64,000 nt of DNA from Pagrus major (GCF_040436345.1 NC_133232.1:16000220-16064219), one strand, 5' to 3'. Positions 41,501-48,793 are shown, counted from the first letter of the stretch. Numbers and translations: made by a program. Notes: generated by a model from the sequence alone, not told the origin.

Positions 41501-44500
41501 CTGATTGCTTCTTCTATTCTGCTTCCTTTAAAACAGAAATAACCATGTTGTCTGTTTGCTTTCTGCTGCAGAGCTGGAGTCAATTCACATTCAAGTCAAG
41601 AAATGCATTTAACAAAAATCTGTAGTTAATTTGCTAACAAAAAGGCAGTCTATTCTACTGGTCACATTTGACAGCCTTCTCAGTCTCTACATTATCAATG
41701 TCCTGAATTGCTTGGACTGAAAGTGAGTTGGTCCCAGCCCTTCTCTGCAGTATGGCACTTCATCTTTACTGTGTTTGTGATTCCCATGTAGATCTCTGGC
41801 AAGAGATTGTTTCAATCTCCAATCTTTTTGCAGTTGCGTGTAAAAAGTAGGGGCCAGAGAGGTTTGAAAGTGACCCTTGTACGAGGCTATAACCTGGAGT
41901 CACTCTGGCTCTGTCTCTTACAGAACAAAGTGGAGGAGCTAAACCAGCGACTGAGGCAAGCTATGGATGGTCAGTGTTTCATGATGTTACTGATTATGAT
42001 CTGTCTTTTTTTACAGTGTATCAACCTTTGAGGATGAACTCACTATCAAAGTATAATAACGACACCATATGAATCCTCTTCCTCACAGTACTGTTAGAGC
42101 CAAGCAGCCATATCTAATCTAGCCAAACATTCACTTTATGTAAAGTTGGTCAAAACAGATTTTAAAAGTTGTTAGGTATATATGTAAACTTTACATGTTA
42201 AAGTTGTAAAATGCAGTGAATCATCCACCATGTCTTAGGTTGACCGCATCATGATTCTATGCATACGATGATGCATTATTCCTCTTTGTGACGGATTCTT
42301 GCTCAGTGGCTTCAGTGTGAACTGCAGTGCTCTGTCCTGTTACACACCTGTGTCTCCTCTGCTGTGTCCCTCTGTGCTCCTACTCTCTCAGATAACAGGA
42401 ACTTGCCACACGGTCGACCTGCTGTCCTCTTTCGCACCAAATACTCCATCCTCCACCACAGTGACTACATCAGTGGCTACAGTGAGGCTCTCTCTATGCC
42501 TCTCTGGACATCATACACTGTCAGCAGACAGGTACTGTTCATCCTGTGAATATTTACTGTGCCGCTGTCAGCAAAAAGTCACAAAGGTACCTCAATCAGA
42601 GAACAGCATGCAAGATGGTGTAAAGAGTCTCATAAATATGAAACTGATAATTGTTATTATGAGCAATATATGAGCCAGACAAAACCTAAAAAAAACTAAT
42701 ATCACCTTACGAACATTTTATGTCCTTAATATGTTCATAGCTAGAATATATTTAATAAGACTACATGCAGGAAGACCCACAATTGTCCTCCCTCACTGAA
42801 ATACATAAATACCAATTACTAGGGTTACATACAGGGCTATTCATTAGATATCTAACTAGGGGCTGCATGAAATGGTAAAAAAAGTGTTGCAATCATTTTG
42901 ACAGATGTTGCGATATGATTCACGAGTAGTGGGAATGATCATTTTTTTCATCACAGTTTCCATTTTCACTGAAAAAACTGACGAAAAGTAATGAATCATG
43001 ATGATGTGATAGTTATTGGGGTCTCTACCAAATGTTTTCTTACATCTGGTGAAGAAGATTTGTAGGCCATGATATCTCTGCAGCATTAAAGTAGGCTTGC
43101 ACCGATATTAAATATTATCGTATATCGCGATATTTGCCGTCATATGCGATATTTTTCACAATATCAAATATCCAACAGTTGTGTGATTCTTTACCTGAGA
43201 GGAACTAGTCTGACTGTATTTTAAGTTTTAATTTACATTTTTTACAGTGTTATTTCTCACCTGGCTGGCCCTCCAGTTTTGAGGGAAGGGAGCCAGTGAC
43301 AGACTTGCTGCACCTAATATTGTAGGCTATTCTGTTATGTTTGCAAGTCATTATTTGCACTAAAGTTGTAGTATATTATTTTGATATTTAAAAGTGTTGT
43401 ATGTGTTGCTGCTAAGAATATCAACCTCTCAGTCCTTCATTTATTCATACATTACATAACATACTACTAATCATCACCGAATGTGGTTTTAGAAAATGTT
43501 AAAATTTCCAAAAATTTCCAATAATACGAAATGGCCACACTCATTATTTGCTACTATTTAATACAAATATTAATCACTGACATATCATAGCCAATTTAAA
43601 GCCATTGGCCAAATGGTCTCAAGTTGTGATCAACACGTCTGTGTGTCAATTACCAAACTATTAAAGATTACATTGTTCATGCTAAACTAAATGTACTTGT
43701 TTTAAAAAAATGCTATCTGATTCAGCATTTTTCTACAATGTGTTTGGAGCATTATCGTTATAATTGTTACGGAAGAGTTCTCAGTAAAAGAGAGCAGTGG
43801 TTGTGGCTAGAAGTTACGAATGTGTGACATCAGGTACCCTCTCACATGCCCTCTGTCCTCTGGAACATCTGATCACACTACTGTTAATTATTTAAATCCA
43901 GAAATATTTGATATTTGTTTGTTTTTTACTAATTTAATGCAACATATGAAATAGTTTCTCCTAATGATGACTATGCTTATCACGTCCAGTGCGATTTATT
44001 TGGCAATTTTTGTGCTTCTGTGATCTACCCTTATATGACACCTTTTTTACCTCCAGGATGATTGGGCTGGTCTGAACAGACATACACCTGTTGAACAACT
44101 GAAAATCATCACAAGTTGAAACTAGATTTCAGTTCACAATATGCCCTCTCTTTGTGTGCGTTTGGTCTCCCAGGTAGAAGTGTCTCCTCTGCCTGAAGGG
44201 CTGTTCAACTGTGTGAGACCTGATACCAGAGTCCCTCCAGCCTACAGTCAGTCTTGTACAAACTACAGAGCAGACAGACAGATCACCTACGCCTTCCTCT
44301 ACCCCCCTCGTAAGTTTACCATAGCAGCTCCAACAATGAAACACTGAAATACAATAACAAAATCAAATCACAAAAAATTTGAGTAGCTTTTTAATTTTTA
44401 TTTGGAAGTGAATATCTGGACTACTGATCAGTCAGATTCACAATTTCAGCTCTGATGATTGAACAGGATTTTGGCATTATACATTAAAGTTTAAATAATC

Positions 44501-46032
44501 CATCAATGCATTGAGAAAAATAAAAGATTTGTTAATTGATTGTAAAAAATAATCAACCAAGTCTTTGATTTCTTGTCTTATTTTGTTATCTGTTTCAACA
44601 AAGGCTCCTCACTAGTAAAGCAACTTATACAACTCATGCTGGGTGTCTCGTGTCAGAAAATCCATGTTTTTTACAGCCTAGTTCTTATTTTCATAGTTGC
44701 TCATCATTCCTATCAGCTATAGTAACATTACTAACACAACACTGCACCTAAAATAGATTTAATCATGTTTCTTTTTTTCTTTATTGACAGAATTCTCCTC
44801 AACCATAGACAAAAAATATGATGGTGTCCTCATCACCAACACTGTCCCCATGTATCCTGCATTCAAGAGTAAGTCGGTCAGCGATTAGAACTTTCATTAA
44901 GGGCTAAATGAATGGAGTCCTGTTGATACCTTGTATGTTATGATTGTGACAGTCACCTGCACAAGAATCCAGACAAATCATTGCTGATAGGTTCACTAAT
45001 ATATTTCACAGCTTTTCCAGCACCGCCTATCCCACTTTTCATGTTTCATTCTCACGTCCCTCTGTTTCTCATACACCTCTCTATCAGGAATATGGAGCTA
45101 CTTCCAGAGAGTACTGGTGAAGAAATATGCCACTGAGAGGAATGGGGTGAATGTTTTAATTGGACCCATATTTGACTACAACTACGATGGTGTCAGGGAC
45201 ACAGCTGAGAAGATAAAAGAGTAAGAACATTCATTTTACTTCACTCCAATTCAGCTTCAATTCACCGTTTTAAATAAAGTTAAAGTTATAATTTTTGGTG
45301 CTCTAGTCTGAATTAAAAAGAAACAAATATATTTCCCTTCTCCTGGGCTTACAATAATTTGATAATATACAGTTCATTCCAGTTTGACATTCTGTATGTG
45401 TCAAGTTCAGCATAACTATAAGTCCTAGCTTGCTCACCTATGCATGACCATTCCTGTTTTCATATTAACACCACCAACATTGACACATAAAGGCACTATG
45501 CACAACTAGAGGACTCAACACATTAATAACCACCAACAGAGTATTAGTACTTTCCTCCTGAAAGTTTTAATTTCTACTATTTTTTCTTCACAAAAATAAT
45601 TTCAGACTTTGGCCATTGTTTATAAATAAATAAATAAATGCTTTATAGAAAGAAAAAAAAACAATCCTGCCCATGGGGAAAGGTTGCTATAAATAAAAAA
45701 CATGAAGTTTGAGTCATTCTGTTTGACCTTCATTGCAGGTATGTAGGTGGAACAATCCCCATCCCCACACACTACTTTGTGGTCCTGACCAGCTGCTTAG
45801 ACTTCACACAGGCTGCAGACTCGTGTAGAGGCCCACTCAGCAGCGCTGCCTTCATCCTGCCACACAGACCCAGCAACGATGAGAGCTGCAAAGTAAGGAA
45901 CATGACATCTTTCAATGAATTGTCACATTTTAAAGGTCACATACTGTTGAAAGTGAGATTGCCATGTGTTTTATGACTATAAAGCAGGTCTCTGTGCTAT
46001 AAACATACTGTAAAAGAATCAAAACGGTAAGT

Positions 46033-46083
<51 letters not shown>

Positions 46084-46093
46084 TACACACATA

Positions 46094-46142
<49 letters not shown>

Positions 46143-47138
46143 GTGTGTGTGTAAACCCTTTTTTAGTAGACACCCAAAGTAAAAATATGAACCTGAAAAT
46201 GAGCAGAATATGGGACTGTAACAACAGTTAAACAGACACAGTACATGGCTTAGTATGCTTAGTATGCTTAATATACTAGATACAGTCAGTGAGCACAGGC
46301 TTTGGTCCAGTTGTCCTGTCTACACATAATGTTTTACATTCATTTCATCTCCTAATATTTAAATTATTATCTGCTAGCAGTATAACACAGAGGTCTTCTA
46401 TAAAGTCATTTACACCAGCTGTACCCTATGACAACCAAGAACATTTTGTGAGGGTTTTTTTTGTTTGTTTTTTTGTTTAGTACATAGAAACTCAAATTAT
46501 TTTCTAGAAAGCAATATCCCTCACCAGAAAAGCCCAATCAGCTCTCACAGGCCTGAGAAGTACATGTTTCCATATAGGCACAATGGTACCAAACCTGGCA
46601 ACCTCACTGCAAAACATGTTACCCATCGTCACTGTAAACAACAGCCAGGCTGATTGCCAAAAAATAGTTCAAGTGTGTAAGCGTAGTTGTTTTGTTTGTG
46701 TGCGGATAAAAAATTTTTTAAAAATACATTCTGTTAATTAGTAAGATTTAGACGTGTTCACTTTGGACGGAGCCATACTAGCTGTTTTCCTCTCTTCCCA
46801 GGCTTTATGCTAAGCTATGCTAACTACATCTTGAATACAGCTCTGTACTTAACATGAGATTGGTATCTATGTTCTCATCACATTCTTGAGAATGTGAACT
46901 ATGTTGAAATATTCAAGGAGGAGAAACCCATGCTAATGCTTCTGTGCTCCTTGCTGTCTCCCTGCAGAACTCAGAGGAGGAGTCTCACTGGGTGGAGGAC
47001 CTGATGAAGATGCACACGGCTCGAGTTAGAGATGTGGAGATCCTGACAGGCTTGGACCTGTACCGCAGAACCACACGGAGCTACGCTGAAATCCTCTCGC
47101 TCAAGACTTACATGCACACCTACGAGAGTGAGATCTGA
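5785..47138 (+). CDS. enpp2: enpp2 (autotaxin), whole coding span, 25 exons
   Basis: Ectonucleotide pyrophosphatase/phosphodiesterase 2 is a secreted lysophospholipase D that makes lysophosphatidic acid from lysophosphatidylcholine. Joined exons give 912 codons plus stop: signal region about 71-90, SMB1 119-154, SMB2 163-198 with RGD at 187-189, phosphodiesterase domain from about 220, then the nuclease-like domain to the C-terminus. Metal and catalytic residues are present: Asp232, Thr270 (nucleophile), Asp372, His376, Asp419, His420, His531, corresponding to mouse D171, T209, D311, H315, D358, H359, H474. The C-terminus [11 protein letters not shown] is close to mammalian ENPP2, which excludes ENPP1/ENPP3. 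All 24 introns are GT-AG and phase-compatible. Exons 3-25 are firm, exon 2 is probable by alignment, exon 1 is uncertain. The protein exceeds the mammalian 863 residues because of a 70-residue exon 1. Confidence 0.93.
5995..6914 (+). other. enpp2 intron 1
   Basis: No coding exon seen. A TATA/ATAG-rich microsatellite occupies about 6645-6680. Confidence 0.5.
6915..7020 (+). CDS. enpp2: enpp2 exon 2, signal/anchor and furin-like site
   Basis: Acceptor GTCTCAG, donor T|GTGAGT, phase 0 to 1. It encodes a hydrophobic stretch [19 protein letters not shown] followed by NRPKR. The 17 residues to the conserved GF align one-to-one with the mammalian signal segment, and NRPKR matches the proprotein-convertase site HRIKR. 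An in-frame stop lies upstream, so a separate first exon is required. Confidence 0.78.
7528..7560. repeat. (TTTG)n microsatellite
   Basis: Tandem TTTG units in intron 2 of enpp2, just before a cluster of nested MITEs. Confidence 0.85.
7859..8427. mobile_element. MITE with AAAGGTCCAGTGTGT terminus, TTAA-flanked
   Basis: It begins TTAAAGGTCCAGTGTGTTGGA and ends CTACATACTAGACCTTTAA, with TTAA at each end. The same family recurs at 41105-41376 and in truncated form at 3470-4105. It is interrupted by a 198-bp element at 8150-8347. TTAA ends suggest a piggyBac-like target preference, but the termini do not match typical piggyBac ends. Confidence 0.75.
8150..8347. mobile_element. short MITE inserted inside the TTAA-flanked MITE
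   Basis: Terminal inverted repeats start GCAGAGTTTTTCAACCCTG and end CAGGATTTAAAACACTGC, with CCTGGGGGCCCC and its complement further in. The flanks carry a 6-bp direct repeat ACTAAT at 8144-8149 and 8348-8353, read as a target duplication. Confidence 0.75.
8458..9267. mobile_element. non-autonomous hAT element with perfect 8-bp TSD
   Basis: An 810-bp element bounded by CAGTGCTGGGCAAGTTAC and GTTATTACCCCCAACAGTG. The 8-bp direct repeat GTGCTGAC abuts both ends (8450-8457 and 9268-9275), diagnostic of hAT transposition. It contains no transposase frame of useful length. Confidence 0.88.
9443..11453 (+). other. enpp2 intron 2, distal part
   Basis: Apart from the LINE fragment at 10565-10825, no gene, RNA or named repeat was recognised in this stretch. 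Confidence 0.5.
10565..10825 (-). mobile_element. 3' fragment of an L2/CR1-like LINE
   Basis: On the minus strand a short coding remnant ([13 protein letters not shown]) runs into a tail reading GTGAATTTCCCCAATGTGGG and then TCTAAAG units, the 3' end typical of fish L2/CR1-like LINEs. The join of coding remnant to tail implies an internal deletion. Confidence 0.55.
11454..11609 (+). CDS. enpp2: enpp2 exon 3, somatomedin-B domain 1
   Basis: Phase 1 in, phase 1 out (ACAG|GTACTT). It carries all eight cysteines of a somatomedin-B knot, from SCRNRCFE to FDQLC, and [12 protein letters not shown] is near-identical to autotaxin. Both candidate 5' routes (exon 2 or the exon at 2721) enter here in the right phase. 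Confidence 0.95.
11610..13027 (+). other. enpp2 intron 3
   Basis: No exon or named repeat recognised. Confidence 0.5.
13028..13153 (+). CDS. enpp2: enpp2 exon 4, somatomedin-B domain 2 with RGD
   Basis: Eight cysteines in SMB spacing. [11 protein letters not shown] keeps the RGD tripeptide known from autotaxin, where SMB2 binds integrins. Phase 1 to 1. Confidence 0.96.
13154..14946 (+). other. enpp2 intron 4
   Basis: No exon found. It holds a Penelope-like 3' fragment at about 14130-14345. Confidence 0.5.
14130..14345 (+). mobile_element. Penelope-like element, 3' end fragment
   Basis: It is the reverse complement, with substitutions, of the left part of the Penelope-like remnant at 21170-21830: shared blocks include CACCTGGGCTCACCTAG, GACTCTGTAAGGACACTCCC and GGATGAGAGGTGAAACATC. 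The two copies lie in opposite orientation in the same gene. Confidence 0.65.
14947..15007 (+). CDS. enpp2: enpp2 exon 5, SMB2-to-catalytic linker
   Basis: Phase 1 to 2. It encodes [20 protein letters not shown], matching the mammalian linker ending AECPAG. Confidence 0.95.
15150..15247 (+). CDS. enpp2: enpp2 exon 6, start of phosphodiesterase domain
   Basis: Phase 2 to 1. Contains [10 protein letters not shown], in which Asp232 is the first zinc ligand, and PNIEKL. Confidence 0.96.
15335..15414 (+). CDS. enpp2: enpp2 exon 7, catalytic threonine
   Basis: Phase 1 to 0. [17 protein letters not shown] holds nucleophile Thr270. The preceding PSK replaces PTK of mammals, a conservative change that leaves the nucleophile intact. 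Confidence 0.97.
15797..16104. mobile_element. Harbinger-like MITE with TAA TSD
   Basis: A 308-bp element with termini GGGCGCATTCACACTAGGC and GCCAAGTGTGAGTGCGCCC (16 of 19 complementary), flanked by direct TAA at 15794-15796 and 16105-16107. A 3-bp TWA duplication is typical of PIF/Harbinger. It also contains internal repeated CCGTACCGTGC boxes. Confidence 0.82.
16199..16600 (-). pseudogene. hAT transposase N-terminal remnant (BED finger)
   Basis: The minus strand encodes [17 protein letters not shown]...[20 protein letters not shown], the BED-type zinc finger that opens hAT transposases. The usual CxxC has lost its second Cys (CSVRK). The frame then diverges. A related copy lies at 37480-38030, also on the minus strand. 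Located in intron 7 of enpp2. Confidence 0.75.
16960..17079 (+). CDS. enpp2: enpp2 exon 8
   Basis: Phase 0 to 0. [17 protein letters not shown] and HRWWGGQP are hallmark phosphodiesterase-domain blocks. The intron starts GTAAGT and is followed within 15 bases by a short CCCTT repeat. Confidence 0.97.
17093..17116. repeat. (CCCTT)n microsatellite next to exon 8 donor
   Basis: About four tandem TTCCC units lie 14 bases after the splice donor of exon 8. Confidence 0.8.
17848..17903 (+). CDS. enpp2: enpp2 exon 9
   Basis: Phase 0 to 2. Encodes [19 protein letters not shown], part of the catalytic core. Confidence 0.95.
18111..18199. repeat. perfect 42-bp inverted repeat, 5-nt loop
   Basis: Bases 18111-18152 are exactly complementary to 18158-18199, with AGCCA as loop. 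No transposon-like termini or flanking duplication is evident. Confidence 0.97.
19164..19654. repeat. MITE, inverted partner of the nod1 intron copy
   Basis: It begins AGCCCCGTTCACAAGGC and ends GTGTAAAAAGGGCT, roughly inverse termini. The right 115 bases (ACACACTAGAGCGGCTTTAA to AAGGGCT) match the reverse complement of 59068-59180, and the left part matches 59570-59620. Confidence 0.72.
21170..21830 (-). pseudogene. internally deleted Penelope-like retroelement
   Basis: The minus strand encodes [16 protein letters not shown]...[21 protein letters not shown], the N-terminal reverse-transcriptase region of Penelope-like elements, joined after a large deletion to [13 protein letters not shown] and, in another frame, [14 protein letters not shown]...YNAVLSS, the C-terminal end. 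The 3' tail matches the fragment at 14130. Most RT core and any GIY-YIG domain are missing, so it is inactive. Confidence 0.8.
22490..22555 (+). CDS. enpp2: enpp2 exon 10
   Basis: Phase 2 to 2. Encodes [20 protein letters not shown]. The phase-2 join restores the frame that looks broken in isolation. Confidence 0.95.
23498..24663 (+). mobile_element. defective Tc1/mariner transposon
   Basis: A 1166-bp element flanked by TA. Termini CAGTGCATTCAGAAAGTATT and its near-complement AGTTTCTGAATGCATTG form inverted repeats. The + strand has broken transposase pieces: helix-turn-helix region around 23900-24010 and, at 24408-24540, [19 protein letters not shown] plus LVQSAQDL, the catalytic-domain block of fish Tc1 transposases. 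Frameshifts and stops make it inactive; it is probably moved in trans. Confidence 0.92.
24408..24602 (+). pseudogene. Tc1 transposase fragment
   Basis: Reads [14 protein letters not shown]...[19 protein letters not shown], the DDE-domain segment, then leaves frame before the usual [10 protein letters not shown] block, which survives only as frame-shifted traces (CAACAGGACAACGACCC). Confidence 0.85.
24691..25150. repeat. MITE with CAGTGGTTCC termini
   Basis: It opens CAGTGGTTCCAAACC and closes GGTCATGAACCACTG, approximate inverse repeats of a Charlie/hAT type. A second, shorter copy lies at about 56142-56385. No clean target duplication. Confidence 0.65.
25167..25438. mobile_element. hAT MITE inserted in the DIRS terminal repeat
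   Basis: A 272-bp element with CAGTGTTGGGCAAGTTAC and GTAACAAGTTACCCCCAACACTG ends, flanked by a perfect 8-bp duplication CTTATCAC (25159-25166 and 25439-25446). The duplicated octamer is part of the DIRS end (compare GTGCTTATCACTGG in the internal complementary region), so the insertion followed the DIRS arrival. Confidence 0.9.
25748..26544 (-). pseudogene. DIRS tyrosine recombinase (broken)
   Basis: The minus strand reads [10 protein letters not shown] and then [19 protein letters not shown]...[11 protein letters not shown] (the core-binding region of DIRS recombinases). After a frame break come [19 protein letters not shown] and [19 protein letters not shown], matching the C-terminal segment with the candidate nucleophilic Tyr. 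Stops between the parts rule out activity. Confidence 0.8.
26549..27294 (-). pseudogene. DIRS gag/RT-RNase H remnant
   Basis: From right to left on the minus strand: a gag-like end ([20 protein letters not shown]), the RT palm segment [16 protein letters not shown], an [13 protein letters not shown] block and an RNase H-like part ([38 protein letters not shown]). The RT catalytic box is YLDE rather than YLDD, and several stops interrupt the reading frame. The gag end joins the RT palm directly, marking an internal deletion. Confidence 0.8.
27786..27858 (+). CDS. enpp2: enpp2 exon 11, metal ligands Asp372 and His376
   Basis: Phase 2 to 0. Contains [12 protein letters not shown] with Asp and His spaced as the second zinc ligand pair. 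The insert exon of mammalian isoform alpha, which follows here, is not visible in the 180-bp intron. Confidence 0.96.
28039..28147 (+). CDS. enpp2: enpp2 exon 12, metal ligands Asp419-His420
   Basis: Phase 0 to 1. Encodes [20 protein letters not shown] and [14 protein letters not shown]. The DHG block carries two zinc ligands. Confidence 0.97.
28408..28533 (+). CDS. enpp2: enpp2 exon 13
   Basis: Phase 1 to 1. Encodes [20 protein letters not shown] and [17 protein letters not shown], closely matching autotaxin. Confidence 0.97.
28923..28954 (+). CDS. enpp2: enpp2 exon 14 (32-nt microexon)
   Basis: Phase 1 to 0. Encodes [11 protein letters not shown], aligning with YDPKAIIANLT; the final Asn-Leu-Thr precedes CKK in the next exon and keeps an N-glycosylation sequon. 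Confidence 0.93.
29210..29570 (+). mobile_element. LINE ORF2 C-terminal fragment
   Basis: The + strand reads [20 protein letters not shown], then [20 protein letters not shown] and, in another frame, [11 protein letters not shown], a C-terminal Cys/His motif block seen in fish non-LTR retrotransposon ORF2 proteins. It ends in a CA repeat at 29528-29557. Confidence 0.6.
29528..29557. repeat. (CA)n microsatellite
   Basis: About 15 tandem CA units in intron 14 of enpp2. Confidence 0.9.
29885..30012 (+). CDS. enpp2: enpp2 exon 15
   Basis: Phase 0 to 2. Encodes [20 protein letters not shown] and [17 protein letters not shown], nearly identical to the mammalian protein. Confidence 0.97.
31594..31998 (-). 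mobile_element. L2-like LINE, 3' coding fragment
   Basis: The minus strand encodes [20 protein letters not shown] followed by [15 protein letters not shown], the conserved C-terminal end of fish L2/Rex-type ORF2. The upstream RT is absent. Confidence 0.65.
32650..34974 (+). mobile_element. degenerate L2-like LINE with inserted MITE
   Basis: Endonuclease pieces on the + strand ([17 protein letters not shown] region at 32730; [20 protein letters not shown] at about 33135-33198) are followed by LGLSDQ, a linker at 33700-34060, an RT remnant at 34280-34680 and a 3' end with GGCCAATAAAGCTGATTCTG, the tail of fish L2/Maui LINEs. Deletions and stops are frequent. A foreign block at about 33200-33561 interrupts the endonuclease. 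Confidence 0.78.
33200..33561. repeat. MITE-like insertion in the L2 endonuclease
   Basis: The L2 reading breaks after ELPKYIQ and resumes at about 33562 ([18 protein letters not shown] block). The intervening sequence starts TAGGGCTGTAAAAATTAAC and ends GATGCACACCCCTAA, so the termini are only loosely inverse. Confidence 0.5.
34990..37470 (-). mobile_element. degenerate L1-like LINE ORF2
   Basis: On the minus strand: endonuclease pieces [18 protein letters not shown] and [11 protein letters not shown] (37058-37330), the linker [13 protein letters not shown]...[15 protein letters not shown] (36798-37115) and RT core [20 protein letters not shown] with [15 protein letters not shown] (35742-35957). 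The YADD box is intact, but frameshifts and stops separate the parts. Fish L1/Tx1-type is the best fit. Confidence 0.82.
37480..38030 (-). pseudogene. hAT transposase remnant, second copy
   Basis: Shares with 16199-16600 the blocks encoding [16 protein letters not shown] and continues into [12 protein letters not shown], the DDE-like catalytic start of hAT transposases. Frameshifted around the BED finger. Flanked right at 38265-38340 by AATAATTGGCAGTTGCAGCC, an end like that of the outer MITE at 7611. Confidence 0.7.
38397..38472 (+). CDS. enpp2: enpp2 exon 16, metal ligand His531
   Basis: Phase 2 to 0. [18 protein letters not shown] carries the last zinc ligand. The loop before it is four residues shorter than in mammals. 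Confidence 0.96.
38670..38757 (+). CDS. enpp2: enpp2 exon 17
   Basis: Phase 0 to 1. Encodes [20 protein letters not shown] and NIELYNVMC, the end of the phosphodiesterase domain. Confidence 0.96.
38897..39066 (+). CDS. enpp2: enpp2 exon 18
   Basis: Phase 1 to 0. Encodes [20 protein letters not shown] and ends DLGCSCDDK, crossing from the catalytic domain into the linker. Confidence 0.96.
39067..41923 (+). other. enpp2 intron 18 (2.9 kb)
   Basis: Only the TTAA-flanked MITE at 41105-41376 was recognised. Confidence 0.5.
41105..41376. mobile_element. TTAA-flanked MITE, full-length short copy
   Basis: Termini ATGTCCAGTGTGTAGGATTT and AAATCCTACAGACTGGACC are inverse repeats with TTAA on each side. 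Same family as 7859-8427 but half its length. Confidence 0.78.
41924..41969 (+). CDS. enpp2: enpp2 exon 19, short linker exon
   Basis: Phase 0 to 1. Encodes [15 protein letters not shown], aligning with KLDELNKRLH of autotaxin. The mammalian brain-type insert that follows is not visible before exon 20. Confidence 0.85.
42392..42531 (+). CDS. enpp2: enpp2 exon 20, start of nuclease-like domain
   Basis: Phase 1 to 0. Encodes [20 protein letters not shown] and [13 protein letters not shown], diagnostic of autotaxin. Confidence 0.96.
42532..44173 (+). other. enpp2 intron 20
   Basis: AT-rich. At 43100-43175 the sequence has clustered self-complementary CGATAT/ATATCG words, resembling a worn MITE end. 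No exon found. Confidence 0.5.
44174..44309 (+). CDS. enpp2: enpp2 exon 21
   Basis: Phase 0 to 1. Encodes [20 protein letters not shown] and [13 protein letters not shown], nuclease-like domain. Confidence 0.94.
44791..44868 (+). CDS. enpp2: enpp2 exon 22
   Basis: Phase 1 to 1. Encodes [19 protein letters not shown], near-identical to the mammalian block. Confidence 0.96.
45088..45220 (+). CDS. enpp2: enpp2 exon 23, EF-hand-like calcium loop
   Basis: Phase 1 to 2. Encodes [20 protein letters not shown] and then [13 protein letters not shown]. The DYNYDGVRD loop keeps the acidic ligands of the calcium site of the nuclease-like domain. Confidence 0.96.
45739..45892 (+). CDS. enpp2: enpp2 exon 24
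   Basis: Phase 2 to 0. Encodes [20 protein letters not shown] and [16 protein letters not shown]. Confidence 0.97.
46035..46152. repeat. (AT)n-(GT)n compound microsatellite
   Basis: About 50 bases of TA repeats run into more than 50 bases of GT repeats in the last intron of enpp2. Long minus-strand open frames here are artefacts of the repeat. Confidence 0.95.
46299..46505. repeat. direct-repeat copy A (partner at 48130)
   Basis: About 200 bases from GGTCCAGTTGTCCTGTCTAC to the T-rich tract are repeated, with scattered substitutions, at 48130-48335 in the same orientation. Shared landmarks include ATTATCTGCTAGCAGTAT. Confidence 0.85.
46968..47138 (+). CDS. enpp2: enpp2 exon 25, C-terminus and stop
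   Basis: Phase 0. Encodes [20 protein letters not shown] and ends [13 protein letters not shown] before TGA at 47136. This C-terminus identifies ENPP2 rather than ENPP1 or ENPP3. Confidence 0.98.
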   Translation, partial: NSEEESHWVEDLMKMHTARVRDVEILTGLDLYRRTTRSYAEILSLKTYMHTYESEI

Positions 47139-47833
47139 TCTCTGCTGGCTCTGTTTACATTATGTTACCGATCTTTTTCAACCGTGGTGGATGTATGTGG
47201 TACAAAGAAGAGATGTGATCGTCTCTTTTACACTGACCTACATCAGCTTTAGCTCGCACTGGAAGCTATGGCTGCTCTGCAGCTGCTTTGCAGTATCCAT
47301 GTTGTGGCCCTTTCACTGGGTATCTGGTTTCACCTCATTCATTTCATCTATCTGTTGAGATACAGCACTGACAGCAACTAGCTGTGGTACTGCCCACTTC
47401 TCTTTATTCTGTTCCTGTGCTCTGTGTTAACATTCCATGGTCTGCACTCAAATTCAGTATAATGACATCAAACTGAAAGAAGCCTCCAGATCAAGAATAG
47501 GACCCACCGTACATACAGGATTATTGTGCCATTTGAAACTCAGTGCTTAGTTTGTCTTCTTTTACTATGCAGTTTTCACAAGCAAAATTATATCTATATG
47601 TCAAGGGCTACAATTGAATCCATACTAGTAATTTAGTGTCTTAATATGTTAATATCAGTGAGGCCATTAATTGTCATCAGTCCTGTAAGATATCATGTTT
47701 CCTTTGATTCATCTTGTGATTGAGCAGAAAAGTTTCAACCTGTTACATGGCCCTGGGCTGATGGAGCCTTGTAATCAGCCACCCTCCCTTCAACCCTGAC
47801 CCTATGTGCATTGTATATTTTACGTTCCTGTCT

Positions 47834-47839
47834 AATAAA
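47834..47839 (+). other. poly(A) signal AATAAA, proximal
   Basis: About 700 bases after the enpp2 stop codon, giving a plausible short 3' UTR. Confidence 0.55.
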
Positions 47840-48129
47840 ACACACAGCAGACACATGGGGGCTGAATTAATGCCCCCCGAGAAACCAACAGTAATCCTAT
47901 GCTATCCTATGGTACCATTTTTTTTAAATTTTGATTAAACATGGCTATATTTGTGAAAATGCATCATGGTAGCACAATATAAAGTGAAATAATTGGTCTT
48001 GAAACCAGATTCTTTTTTTTTCATGTTGGGCCCCTCTGCAAGACTGGGCTACCAGGTAAAATAGTACTGCAGGACTGATTTGTTGATAGTACATTTAGTG
48101 GTGCACATTCCAAAAATGTAACTATATAT

Positions 48130-48335
48130 TGTTGGTCCACTTGTCCTGTCTACACATTGTGTTTTACATTCATCACATCACCTAATATTTAAATTATTAT
48201 CTGCTAGCAGTATTACACATGGGTCTTTCATAAAGTCATTTACACAAGCTGTACCCTTGATAACCAAGAACATTTGTGAGTGTTTTTTTGTTTAGTACAT
48301 AAAAACTCAAATTAATTTCTAGAAAGCAGTATCCC
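48130..48335. repeat. direct-repeat copy B (partner at 46299)
   Basis: The second copy of the roughly 200-bp unit in the last enpp2 intron, here downstream of the stop codon. No target duplications or terminal inverted repeats identify it as a known transposon. Confidence 0.85.
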
Positions 48336-48793
48336 ATGTGTGTGAAAATGATGATGTTTTAAAGATGTAAAATAATCTTGAATTGCACTACAAAGCTGTC
48401 AACAGAATCTGTCCCAGTCAAAGCTTCATAACAGTATTGAGGATGAATTATTAAAGGTGAGCGCACGAGTGCATTTCCTACCCACTCAGTTTTATGTTAA
48501 GTTTACTCATTACTATCTGTCTGCATTGAACAGTTTCTCTGTACTCAGTGATGAGGAGGAAATTGCCTCTATTTTTTTCCATTGAAATGATAATGCAATG
48601 TTGTTGTTTGTGAGTGTACAGTGTGTGTGTATGTTGAGTTCAAGATATTTTCTGTTTGTCTGACTGTGTGTTGTGATGTTGACTTTTTGTTCTGTGCACA
48701 ATAACAATGATGTCAATAATGATGATTTATTAATGTTTTCTCCAAAACTACCTGTGAGACTGACCTATTTATGCTTTATGTACATTTCATCAC

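Noticed and set aside
45997..46224. Minus-strand open frame of about 75 codons
   Set aside because: It translates the AT/GT microsatellite (alternating His-Thr and Ile-Tyr) and has no other support.
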